A stretch of DNA of 64,000 nucleotides from Channallabes apus (lineage: Eukaryota; Chordata; Actinopteri; Siluriformes; Clariidae): NCBI GenBank assembly GCA_030522415.1, contig CM060109.1, positions 2,425,641 to 2,489,640 of the forward strand. The letters run 5' to 3'. This document shows positions 1 through 9,748 of the stretch, in pieces (position 1 is the stretch's first letter; each line of letters begins with the position of its first letter). The notes under the pieces were generated by a model, which searched no databases, had not been told where the DNA came from, and saw only the letters and a list, made by a program, of their open reading frames with translations. A program made the position numbers and the translations under genes.

Positions 1-1838
1 AAACTGTTGCACAGTCTGGATGTGTGTGCCCGACTGCTTCGGTACCTTTTTTCCAGATGGCAGGAGTGTGAAGTGTGTGTGAGAGGGGTGTGTCTGATCA
101 GCCACAATGCTTGTGGCTTTAAGGATGCAGCGTGTGGTGTAGATGTCTTCAATAGAGGGGAGAGAGACCCTGATGATCTTCTCTGCTGTCCTCTCTATCC
201 GCTGTAGGGTCTTGCGGTCCGATATGGCACAATTCCCAAACCAGATAGTGATGCAGCCGCTCAGGATGCTCTCGATAGTTCCTCTGTAGAAGGTGGTCAG
301 GATCGGTGGTGGAAGCTGGGCCTTCCTCAGTCTTCTCAGAAAGAAGAGACCCTGTTGGGCTTTCTTGTGTAGGGAGCTGGTGCTGAGGGACCAGCTGAGG
401 TCCTTCTCCAGGTGGACGCCCAGGAATTTGGTGCTTTCGACGATCTCCACAGAGGAGCCGTCGATGCTCAGCGGAGAATGGTCACCTCGTGTCCTCCTCA
501 AGTCAACAACCATCTCCTTTGTCTTGTCAACATTCAGAGACAGGTTGTTGTCTTTGTACCAATCTGCACTTCCTCTCTGTACGCTGACTCGTCATTCTTG
601 CTAATGAGACCCACCACGGTCGTGTCATCAGTGAACTTAATGATGTGATTCGAACTGTGTGTTGCTACACAGTCGTGAGTCAGCAGTGTGAACAGCAGGG
701 GACTGAGCACACAGCCTTGTGGGGCCCCAGTGCTCAGTGTGGTGGTGCTGGAGGTGCAGTTCCCGATCCGTACTGACTGAGGCCTTCCGGTCAGAAAGTC
801 CAGGATCCAGTTGCAGAGGGAGGTGTTCAGGCCCAACAGGCTCAGCTTCCCGATCAGTTGTTGGGGTATGATAGTGTTGAATGCTGAGCTGAAATCTATG
901 TACAGCATTCGAACGTATGTGTCATTCTTGTCCAAGTGTGTCAGGGCAAGATGGAGTGTAGTGGAGATGGCGTCGTCCGTTGAGCGGTTAGGACGGGATG
1001 CAAATTGCAGTGGGTCCAGTGAGGGGGGCAGCAGGATCTTGATGTGTCTCATGATGAGCCGCTCGAAGCACTTCATGATGGGGGTGTAAGTGCAACGGGA
1101 CGGTAGTCATTGAGACAGGACACAGCAGACTTCTTGGGCACGGGGACGATGGTGGTGGCTTTGAAGCATGTGGGAACGACAGCGCTGCTCAGAGAGATGT
1201 TGAAAATGTCGGTGAGAACATGTGCCAGCTGTTCAGCACATTCTCTGAGCACTCTGCCTGGGATGTTGTCTGGTCCAGCAGCTTTACGTGGGTTGACTCT
1301 GCGTAGAGTTTTCTCACATCAGCTGTAGTGAGACACAGCACCTGGTTGTTTGCAGGAGGGGTGGTCTTCCTCGCCGCCACGTTGTTCTGCCTGTCGAACC
1401 GAGTGTAGAAGTTGTTCAGCGCATCTGGGAGGGAGCTGTCACAGGCAGGTGATGTCGTCCTGTAGTTAGTGATGGCTTGTAAGCCCTGCCATATGCACCG
1501 TGTGTCGCCGCTGTCCCTCAACTGGTTGTGGATTCTCTGGGAATATGCGCGCTTCGCCTCTCTGATGGCCCGAGAAAGTTCGGCCCTTGCTCTTCTAAGC
1601 ACCACCTTGTCTCCCGCTTTGAAGGCAGAGTCTCGGGTCCTCAGAAGTGCACGCACTTCCGCAGTAATCCACGGTTTCTGGTTGGGTCGTGAGATGATGC
1701 TCTTGGAGACAGTGACGTCATCGGTGTACTTGTTGATGTAGCTGGTCACTGATGATGTGTACTCCTCCAAGTCAGTGAATTCGCCATAAGTTGCAGCCTC
1801 CCTAAACATGTTCCAGTCCTCTGCTTTCAAGAGCATAC
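1..1838 (-). pseudogene. CR1/Rex1-type LINE (LINE A), broken reverse transcriptase, 3' end beyond window
   Basis: Relic of a non-LTR retrotransposon polyprotein read leftward. The 5' portion (about 1838-1300) encodes the linker between endonuclease and reverse transcriptase (RT), with [22 protein letters not shown] follows at 1076-534: [35 protein letters not shown] (motif A, Asp present), [16 protein letters not shown] (motif B) and FTDDTTVV (motif C, Asp pair present). The C-terminal end, with the SWSLSTSSLHKKAQQ-type and TIWFGNC motifs, runs to base 1 and leaves the window. The reading frame breaks near 1310 and again near 565, where a few bases after EEVQ are missing. The endonuclease is absent: the element stops at about 1838 against RTE sequence. 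The family call rests on motif spelling typical of fish CR1/Rex1/L2-group elements; the exact clade is uncertain. Confidence 0.85.
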
Positions 1839-4070
1839 AGTACCTCCACCTCTCCAAATTTTCCTCCACCTGTTCCCTGCTCTCGCTAGAAAGCACAATG
1901 TCATCTGCAAACATAATAGTCCATGGAGACTCCTGTCTAACCTCATCTGTCATCCTGTCCATCACCATAGCAAACAATAAGGGGCTTAGAGCCGTTCCTT
2001 GAAGCAGACCCACCTCCACCTTGAACTCTTCTGTCACATCTTACCACTGTCTTAGCGCTCTCATACATGTCCTGCACCACTCTAACATACTTCTCTGCCA
2101 CTCCAGACTTCCTCATACAACACCACAGCTCCTCTCTCTGCACCCTTTCGTATGCTTTCTCTAAATCTAAAAAGACACAATGCAACTCTTTATTACCTTC
2201 TCTGTACTTCTCCACCAGCATTCACAAAGCAAATACTGCATCTGATGTACTCTTTCTAGGCATAAAACCATAATGCTGCTCACAAATGCTCACCTCTGCC
2301 CTTAACCTAGCTTCAACTACTCTTTCCCACAGCTTCATTGTATGGCTCATTAGCTTTATACCTCTGTAACAGCTCTGCACATCTCCCTTGTTCTTAAAAA
2401 TCGGCACCAATACACTTCTCCTCCATTCCTCTGGAATCCTCTCACTCTCCAAGATCTTGTTAAACAAACTAATCAGAAACTCTACTGCCACCTCTCCTAA
2501 GCACTCCCATACTGTACCTCCACAGGTATGTCATCAGGACCAACAGCCTTTCCACTCTTCATCCTCTTCAATGCCCTTCTCACCTCACTTTTGTTAATAT
2601 TTGCTACTTCCTGTTCCACAACAGTCACCTCTTCTACTCTTTGTTCTCTTTCATTTTCCTCATTCATCAACTCCTCAAAGTACTCCTTTCATCTTCCCAT
2701 CACCCTCCTGGCATCTGTCAGTACATTTCCATCTCTATCTTTAATCACTCTAACCTGCTGCACATCCTTCCCATCTCTATCTTTCTGCCTCGCCAACCTG
2801 TACAGATCCACCTCTCCCTCCTTACTGTCCAGCCTAGCATACAAGTCCTCATATGCTCTTTGTTTGGCGTTTGCCACCTCTACCTTCACTTTACGCTGCA
2901 TCTCCCTGTACTCCTGTCTACTCTCTTCAGTCCTCTCATTGTCCCACTTCTTCTTAGCTAGCCTCTTTCCCTGTATACACTCCTGGACTTCCTCATTCCA
3001 CCACCAAGTCTCCTTGTCCACATTTCCCTTACCTGATGATACACCAAGTACCCTCCTACCTGTCTCCCTGATCACATTGGCTGTAGTTGTCCAGTCAACT
3101 GAAAGCACCTCCTGACCACGCATAGCCTGTCTCAACTCCTCCCTGAAGACTACACAACATTCTTACTTTCTCAACTTCCACCACTTTGTCCTCTGCTCTG
3201 CCTTTGTCCTCTTCAACTTCCTCACCACCAGGGTTATTTTACACACCACCATTCTGTGTTGTCTGGTTACACTCTCCCCTACCAACACTTTGCAGTCACT
3301 GATCTCTTTCAGATTACAATGTCGACACAAGATGTAGTCCACCTGAGAGCTTCTGCCTCCACTCTTATATGTCACCCTATGTTCCTGTCTCTTTTGGAAG
3401 AAAGTATTTACTACTGCCATTTCCATCCTCTTTGCAAAGTCCACCACCATCTGTCCTTCTACATTCCAGTCCTGAAGAGAAACCTGCCCATCACATTTTC
3501 ATCACCTCTGTTCCCTTCCCCAACATGTCCATTGAAGTCTGCACCAATCACCACTCTCTCACCTCTGGGGATGCTCTGCATCACTTCATCTAACACACAT
3601 CCTACCTGTGGACCATAACCACTAACAACATTGAACATTATTCCTTCAATTTCCAGCTTCAGACTCATCAACCTTTCTGATACTCTCTTCACCTCTAGAA
3701 CATTCCTTACAAACTCCTCTTTCAGAATAACTCCTTCTCCATTTCTTTTCCTACCCACACCATGGTAAAACAATTTGAACCCTGATCCTAAGCTTCTGGC
3801 CTTGCTACCTTTCCACCTGGTCTCCTGGACACACAGTACATCCACCTCCCTTCTCTGCATCATATCAACCAAATCTCTTGCCTTCCCCGTCATAGTCCCA
3901 ACATTCAAACTCAACATTGCGTTTCCTCTTCTCTCTCTGCTTTCGAACACGACTTCCTCCCCTCCTTCTTCTTCACAGTAAGAACACACATCTGATAACA
4001 TTAAGTTATCTAAATCAACACGCTGTCTCTGCACTAATCACTTCTAAGTCGTTCTGAATCGCCTCTGAAC
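1839..4070 (-). pseudogene. RTE-clade (Rex3/RTE-X-like) LINE, endonuclease plus partial reverse transcriptase
   Basis: Leftward-reading non-LTR retrotransposon relic in several frames. APE-type endonuclease: 4034-3459 (LNVGTMTGKARDLVDMM, CVQETRWKGSKA with the catalytic Glu, VVIGADFNGHVGEGN) continuing at 3450-3163 (GRSSQVDYILCR, TRQHRMVV). The linker follows at 3135-2689 (VDKETWWWNEEVQ). RT is at 2491-2222 (IPEEWRRSVLVPIFKNKGD, EQHYGFMPRKSTSDA) and 2221-1840 (CVFLDLEKAYERV with the motif A Asp; [33 protein letters not shown] with an intact Asp pair). It stops in mid-RT at the LERWRY box, where LINE A begins. At least four frameshifts, and short gaps between segments, make it non-functional. 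The start at about 4070 is approximate; sequence above it matches a different repeat seen again near 40.7 kb. Confidence 0.87.
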
Positions 4071-4074
4071 TGTC

Positions 4075-4413
4075 CGTGTCGTTCTGTTCACGACTAACGC
4101 TTAGCTACAAAGCTAACTAGCCTCTAACACAAGGCTGAATCCCAAATCCCTCTCTAACCCATGATCAAGGGCACTACCTGGTGTGTGGAACAAGGGATTG
4201 GTTTATTCTCCTCACCTTTTGGGAGAATTTAAAGCTACCCCTGTTGTTACCCCTGTTAATTACACCAGCTGTCGCATGCAACTTGCCAGCTCAACCAGTG
4301 GCAGTTAGATGGGAAAAGGATATTTATGGGTGGAGCACAATAACTGTTTAAATAAAAAAAATTGTAATGTGTTGATAATAAATGGTGTTTGTGAACTGTT
4401 ACATTAAAGCGAT
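4075..4413. repeat. Dispersed repeat of unknown class, copy 1
   Basis: This stretch recurs at 40735-41065 in the same orientation. Shared landmarks in order are CTTCTAACACAAGGCT-like text, GGTTTATTCTCCTC, GTTAATTACAC(C/T)AGCTGTC, AACTGTTTAAATAAA, TTGATAATAAATGGTGTTTG and AAAGCGATATCACACT. It is about 330 bp long and moderately diverged between copies. No coding potential or terminal repeat is evident. The RTE LINE abuts it here but not at the second copy, so the two are separate entities. Confidence 0.6.
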
Positions 4414-4549
4414 ATCACACTGGAGGTGGTGCTGTTGTACTGAATATCAGCACAGCTGTTATATCTTCAGTATTCAGGCTGTCTCCTCGTGTCTACAACC
4501 ACATCACAGCCATGCTGATATTCAGTACAACAGTGCGACCTTTAGTGTT
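4414..4549. repeat. Imperfect inverted repeat (hairpin), arms of about 46 bp
   Basis: The left arm at about 4414-4461 (core TTGTACTGAATATCAGCA) is the reverse complement of the right arm at about 4503-4549 (core TGCTGATATTCAGTACAA), separated by roughly 41 bases. The cores match perfectly and the outer arms pair with a few mismatches. It sits directly at the end of the dispersed repeat above and could be a foldback MITE or that repeat's terminus. Confidence 0.7.
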
Positions 4550-4740
4550 AAAAGACTTAATTATTTCACAGTGTGTATGATGTTGCATGTCACAGGCATC
4601 ACTACACACATGTCGTCATAATAATGGTGCATTTCAAAACAACAATAATCCATAATAAATCACTGAGGTGATCGACATCCTTTACAGTCCCACACAAAGC
4701 CTTCTTTATCTTTCCTGACAGGATGTTAGAAGAGAGATAG

Positions 4741-4747
4741 TGTGAGT

Positions 4748-4788
<41 letters not shown>

Positions 4789-4801
4789 TGTGTGTGTGTG
4801 T

Positions 4802-4872
<71 letters not shown>

Positions 4873-4886
4873 TGTGTGTGTGTGTG
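4741..4886. repeat. (GT)n microsatellite, about 145 bp
   Basis: Alternating GT with a few interruptions (GA near the start; single AT, CT and AC steps later). The long open frames of Cys-Val or Thr-His across it are artefacts of the dinucleotide. Confidence 0.97.
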
Positions 4887-6929
4887 GTATATGCTCCACA
4901 GTCTCAGCAGGTATTATAATATCTCCCAAGGAGGTTCTCAGACATGTCACACATCTGTGTGAGAATGTGGCAATATTTAGAACAGCAAGTCGCTGCAGGT
5001 CAGATGGCAGGAGGTCATGTTCATGCCTCATCGTTATCGAGCAAAAAAGGGAAAAGGCTCAAAGCAAATTAACTGCTCCTTCATATCTCCATTTCCTGAC
5101 TCGGCCATTTTGATATTGGATTTAACACGATTGATTTTTCTTGGTGGAATTAGTTTAAGGGATGGATTGAACGATACGAGGCCCTGCTGAGGGGACGATC
5201 AGAAGCAGTCTGATTCCTTCATATAAAGACGGGTTTAATTTTCCTGCTGCAGAATTTAGAGAAACACACAGGCTTCGTTTAAACTTGATATGAACTAATA
5301 TATCGAGTCTGTTTAAACTGTAGGGATCAACACATATTTTTCAGTGTGATAATAAGATTCTTTATTCAGACCATGCTGACTAGATCACGTATATACAACC
5401 CCCCCCCCCCCCCCCCCCCCCCCCCGCCGCCCCCCAGTGCAAAGTCCTTCCAGACTTCAGTTCTAAATATTCTCATCACCACAGTCACATGACCTTCAAA
5501 TGCTCAGCTGCACCTCATTTTTTTTATTTAAAGTCCAGTGCTGTGTTCCATTCCAAAGTGGACTTCTCAGGGAATGTCAGTTAAGGAAACTTATCTCGAC
5601 AAAACTCCACCATTCAGAACACCCTGTATCTTCACCAGCACTGATGTCACTTCCTCTGTGCGTTACCATGGTAACACAAGCACCTTGGATACCTGTTGCT
5701 CCTGCTGTGGAAATTTCACACTACAGACATAAAGTATTGATATTATTATTGATATTATTATTGATATTATTACAGGATAAACATATACTACTGAAATGTG
5801 TATAACTTGTAAATAAATTATTTTTATCATTTATATGTACTGAGATTAATTTCTTTTTTAATAGATTAATAGCCTATATAATACTAAGAATTTCTTGATT
5901 AAATAAAAAAATGTCATTTTAATTATTGTGTCCAATGAATATGATGAGTTTGTTAACAGATCGAGTGCCAGTGTTTAAATGCCAAGAAGTGGCAAAAGGT
6001 GGACAGAACTTGAAGTGTCAGCACTTCTGTTCACTTGGAGGGCAATAGGTAGGACGGTCGTACTGGACATCTGTTTAGCTCGCTTTAAAAAATAAATCAC
6101 GTTTTCAACTTGCAAGTTGTGTGCTTCATTGTACTGGGGATGTTTTAGGTGTCGCTGCTCCTCTACAGGAGCATCTGACATCTAGGTGGCACAATATATT
6201 TAATATAAAATCCTGTTTGTGAATAAAAACTGAAACATAATGATAAGAATGCAAGCAATACAAAATAAAAAGAGAAGGTTGCTTGGCCTGTATTATGAAT
6301 GTTTGATGATGATGATGATGATGACTATGATGACGTTGAGGAGGAGGAGCATAATGATACTGATTCAGAAGTTCTCATAACAGCATCACGCTCTGCTCTT
6401 ACCCTTTTCACCTCCCCAAAAGTCCCTTGATGATTCACAAAGCTCAAGGTCTTAAACATTAAATCCTATAACAAATTTAAAATGCTTATTGTCTTTCAGT
6501 ATGAGAGCCTGTCTCACTCTCAATAATCTTATATGGTTCTTAGCCAAATGCAGATATACTGCTGTGCTGAAGGTCGACTTTTTCTCCTGTACAGGAAGCT
6601 CAATCATTTTTTTTTAAAAGAAGTATGATCTTAGAACCAGACACACTCTAACAGTTACATCATTAAAGTTTGACGAGACTCCGAGGCTCTCCTTTATAAA
6701 GTTTTATCCTGCACTCTCCTCAGCACCAAAACAGCAGTCAGTTATACATCCAGGGGTAGATAGTGGAAGCAAGAGCAACAATAGTGCTGTTTGTGACAAA
6801 ATTCATTATTCATAACAGACTAGATACCTTTGCTGTCATGCCTGAGCCGAAATATCCTTTTATTCCTTGCACCCTGGAGCAAATGACTGTAGGGCCCAGG
6901 AGCGGCTCCGGTGTTTTCCTGACAACCCA
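4887..6929. other. Non-coding interval with small simple repeats
   Basis: No gene or recognised transposon seen. Simple repeats: a short diverged TATTATTGA tandem at 5732-5774 and a GAT run at 6301-6325. The part at 5040-5290 is balanced in composition and free of recognisable repeats, so it could be single-copy or conserved non-coding DNA, which cannot be judged without alignment. Confidence 0.4.
5399..5436. repeat. Poly-C tract, about 38 bp
   Basis: A near-pure cytosine run broken by two G residues. It may form G-quadruplex or i-motif structures. Length calls in such tracts are often unreliable. Confidence 0.95.
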
Positions 6930-7000
6930 GTTATTGAGATCAGGACTGTAGGGGGGATGTGTCGATAACTCCCAGCCGAGTTCCTGTAGGGTGGTGTTGG
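6930..7000 (-). pseudogene. Mariner-type transposase scrap
   Basis: The leftward frame reads TLQELGWELSTHPPYSPDL, which resembles the mariner segment ending in PPYSPDL before the third catalytic Asp. The frame then departs from the family and no further transposase or terminal repeat is recognisable. A CA array lies just upstream in the coding direction. It is too short to assign a subfamily. Confidence 0.6.
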
Positions 7001-7021
7001 TGAATGATTGTGTGTACACTT

Positions 7022-7064
7022 CACACACACCCACACCCACACACACACACACACACACACACAG
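7022..7064. repeat. (CA)n microsatellite
   Basis: CA dinucleotides with two CCC interruptions near the start. Confidence 0.95.
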
Positions 7065-8142
7065 ATGCCTCTCTTCTGCTTTTCCGCACTTTACACTGAC
7101 ATTCATCAGACGCTCCACTCACTGAATGTTCACAGAAAGCCTGCAGTGGACTCTGAGACACCTCTGCCGGATCGTCACTCACAGAAGGACAACATTCTGC
7201 TGCGTTTTACGCTGGATAAAGGTCTTAAAACTGAACAGTAAAAACATGGAAAAAACAATGAAATAGAAAATATTTACTTTAATAATGAATCAGAAATCAT
7301 GAAGCAGATGAAATTCAGAGAAACCCAGTGAAGTATTCGATAAGAAGTGAAACTCCCTCCATGCACTAGTTCCAGGATTCAGACCAGGATTGTGTTCAGG
7401 TCAGAAGAGACTCTGTTTAACATTTAAATCCTAACGCTTCTGGCTAAAAAAAAAATGAAATGAAATGTCAGGTCATTACAGATTACACATTTCGGCTAAG
7501 TAAAAGGAATCCATGAAAACGTTATTACCCGAAAGACACTGAGAGATGGACGGAGTGACCGACTCAGAATAGTGCAGACTTCTCCTATCTTAACTCACTT
7601 TTTCTGGCACTTCTAGCACAAGTTCTCGAGTCTGTCTTTGTCAGAGTCTCTAATCACATGAGGGTTTGATCAAAGCATCTGTGCTGAGAAAGAGAAAGGG
7701 AGCACAAAGCCTAATATCTCAACAAGTGCAGATTAGTGCAGTCTCCTGACAGCTCGCTCTCCTGCGCTAAGGCAGAGATTAACCTTTATTCTCTCTTTAG
7801 ATACAAAAGAAAAAAATGCCCAAATTTTCAGGGGTTGAGGTGAGTTAAGTGTACATACTGTAGAATGGATTTAAGACTTGGTGTACATTCAGACCAAGGA
7901 CGTGAACAAGTTTCCCAAGCAAAGCAACTACACTTTAAATAATTAATGATGGACCATATTATTACCAGTGCTTGCTAACTGGGGGCTCCTTAGGGCTTCT
8001 TAAAATATTTAAATATTTGGTCACATGATTAGGGCTACTTGTAATATGAAATTGTTTAGTCACATGACTATGGCTCATTATGCACATTTCAAAATGTCTT
8101 GTACAAAAATATATACTATTTCATACGTTTGTATTGTACTTA
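7065..8142. other. Interval without recognisable features
   Basis: Only short meaningless open frames and an A run near 7446. The TA at 8141-8142 is the left target-site duplication of the Tc1-like element that follows. Confidence 0.4.
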
Positions 8143-8352
8143 CAGTGGTGTGAAAAACTATTTGCCCCCCTCCTGATTTCTTATTCTTTTGCATGTTTGT
8201 CACACAAAATGTTTCTGATCATCAAACACATTTAACTATTAGTCAAAGATAACACAAGTAAACACAAAATGCAGTTTTTAAATGAGGGGTTTTATTATTT
8301 AGGGAGAAAAAAAATCCAAACCTATATGGCCCTGTGTGAAAAAGTAATTGCC
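8143..8352. repeat. Left terminal inverted repeat of Tc1-like element
   Basis: About 210 bp, the reverse complement (with scattered mismatches) of 9537-9748. It contains the outer and inner direct repeats. Confidence 0.92.
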
Positions 8353-8360
8353 TTCTGAAC

Positions 8361-9369
8361 CTAATAACTGGTTGGGCCACCCTTAGCAGCAATAACTGCA
8401 ATCAAGCGTTTGCGATAACTTGCAACGAGTCTTTTACAGCGCTCTGGAGGAATTTTGGCCCACTCATCTTTGCAGAATTGTTGTAATTCAGCTTTATTTG
8501 AGGGTTTTCTAGCATGAACCGCCTTTTTAAGGTCATGCCACAACATCTCAATAGGATTCATGTCAGGACTCCAAAGTCTTCATTTTGTTTTTCTTCAGCC
8601 ATTCAAAGGTGGATTTGCTGGTGTGTTTTGGGTCATTGTCCTGCTGCAGCACCCAAGACCGCTTCAGCTTGAGTTGACGAACAGATGGCCGGACATTCTC
8701 CTTCAGGATTTTTTGGTAGACAGTAGAATTCATGGTTCCATCTATCACAGCAAGCCTTCCAGGTCCTGAAGCAGCAAAACAACCCCAGACCATCACACTA
8801 CCACCACCATATTTTCCTGTTGGTATGATGTTCTTTTTATGAAATGCTGTGTTACTTTTACGCCAGATGAAACGGGACACGCACCTTCCAAAAAGTTCAA
8901 CTTTTGTCACGTCGGTCCACAAGGTATTTTCCCAAAAGTCTTGGCAATCATTGAGATGTTTTTTAGCAAAATTGAGACGAGCCTTAATGTTCTTTTTGCT
9001 TAAAAGTGGTTTGCGCCTTGGAAATCTGCCATGCAGGCCGTTTTTGCCCAGTCTCTTTCTTATGGTGGAGTCGTGAACACTGACCTTAATTGAGGCAAGT
9101 GAGACCTGCAGTTCTTTAGATGTTGTCCTGGGGTCTTTTGTGGCCTCTCGGATGAGTCGTCTCTGCGCTCTTGGGGTAATTTTGGTCGGCCGGCCACTCC
9201 TGGGAAGGTTCACCACTGTTCCATGTTTTTGCCATTTGTGGATAATGTCTCTCACTGTGGTTCGCTGGAGTCCCAAAGCTTTAGAAATGGCTTTATAACC
9301 TTTACCAGACTGATAGATCTCAATTACTTTTGTTCTCATTTGTTCCTGAATTTCTTTGGATCTTGGCAT
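8361..9369 (-). pseudogene. Tc1-like transposase, inactivated by one short deletion
   Basis: DDE-family cut-and-paste transposase acting on the flanking repeats. From Met at 9369: an N-terminal paired-like helix-turn-helix region (residues about 5-50, YKAISKALGLQRTTVRDIIH), an AT-hook-like SGRPTK, a second HTH (about 70-110), then the catalytic domain with LWTDVTKVELFG (first Asp; family usually has DE after T), GGGSVMVWGCF, and QQDNDPKHTSK (second Asp). After KTLES the frame stops at 8563. The remainder, beginning MNPIEMLWHDLKKAV (third catalytic residue, Glu) and ending AAKGGPTSY, lies in another frame at 8561-8361. Comparison with the family implies loss of about 14 bases at the junction. 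Most of the gene is otherwise open, so the damage looks fairly recent. Confidence 0.93.
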
Positions 9370-9536
9370 GATGTCTAGCTTTTGAGGTGCTTTTGGTCTA
9401 CTTCTCTGTGTCAGGTAGCTCCTATTTAAGTGATTTCTTGATTGAAACAGGTGTGGCAGTAATCAGGCCTGGGGGTGACTACAGAAATTGAACTCAGGTG
9501 TGATAAACCACAGTTAAGTTATTTTTTAACAAGGGG

Positions 9537-9748
9537 GGCAATCACTTTTTCACACAGGACCATGTAGATTTGGAGTTTTTTTTCTCCCTTAATAACATAA
9601 ACCTTCATTTAAAAACTGCATTTTGTGTTCAATTATGTTATCTTTGACTAATAGTTAACAGTTTTTGATGAGCAGAAACATTTAAGTGTGACAAACATGC
9701 AAAAGAATAAGAAATCAGGAAGGGGGCAAATATTTTTTCACACCACTG
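9537..9748. repeat. Right terminal inverted repeat of Tc1-like element
   Basis: Mirror of the left terminus. The inner motif at 9537-9557 and the outer motif at 9722-9748 are recognisable. Confidence 0.92.

Larger units (their letters stand above)
8143..9748 (-). mobile_element. Tc1-like DNA transposon, complete end to end but inactive
   Basis: The element is bounded by CAGTGGTGTGAAAAACTAT at 8143 and its near reverse complement ending at 9748, with TA on both sides (8141-8142 and 9749-9750), the Tc1/mariner target duplication. Length is 1,606 bp. The terminal inverted repeats (about 210 bp) carry two direct-repeat transposase-binding motifs each (IR/DR layout): outer at 8143 and 9722-9748, inner at 8331-8352 and 9537-9557 (GTGTGAAAAAGTAATTGCC type). 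The single gene reads leftward. Termini resemble a widespread fish Tc1 subfamily; the subfamily name was not verified. Confidence 0.95.

Noticed and set aside
2528..3115. 195-codon plus-strand open frame, Ser-rich
   Set aside because: Antisense shadow of the RTE linker and reverse transcriptase, whose minus-strand motifs are unambiguous.
5399..5436. Structured G-quadruplex regulatory site
   Set aside because: Plausible chemically, but homopolymer tracts are common sequencing or assembly artefacts and no regulatory context is visible.
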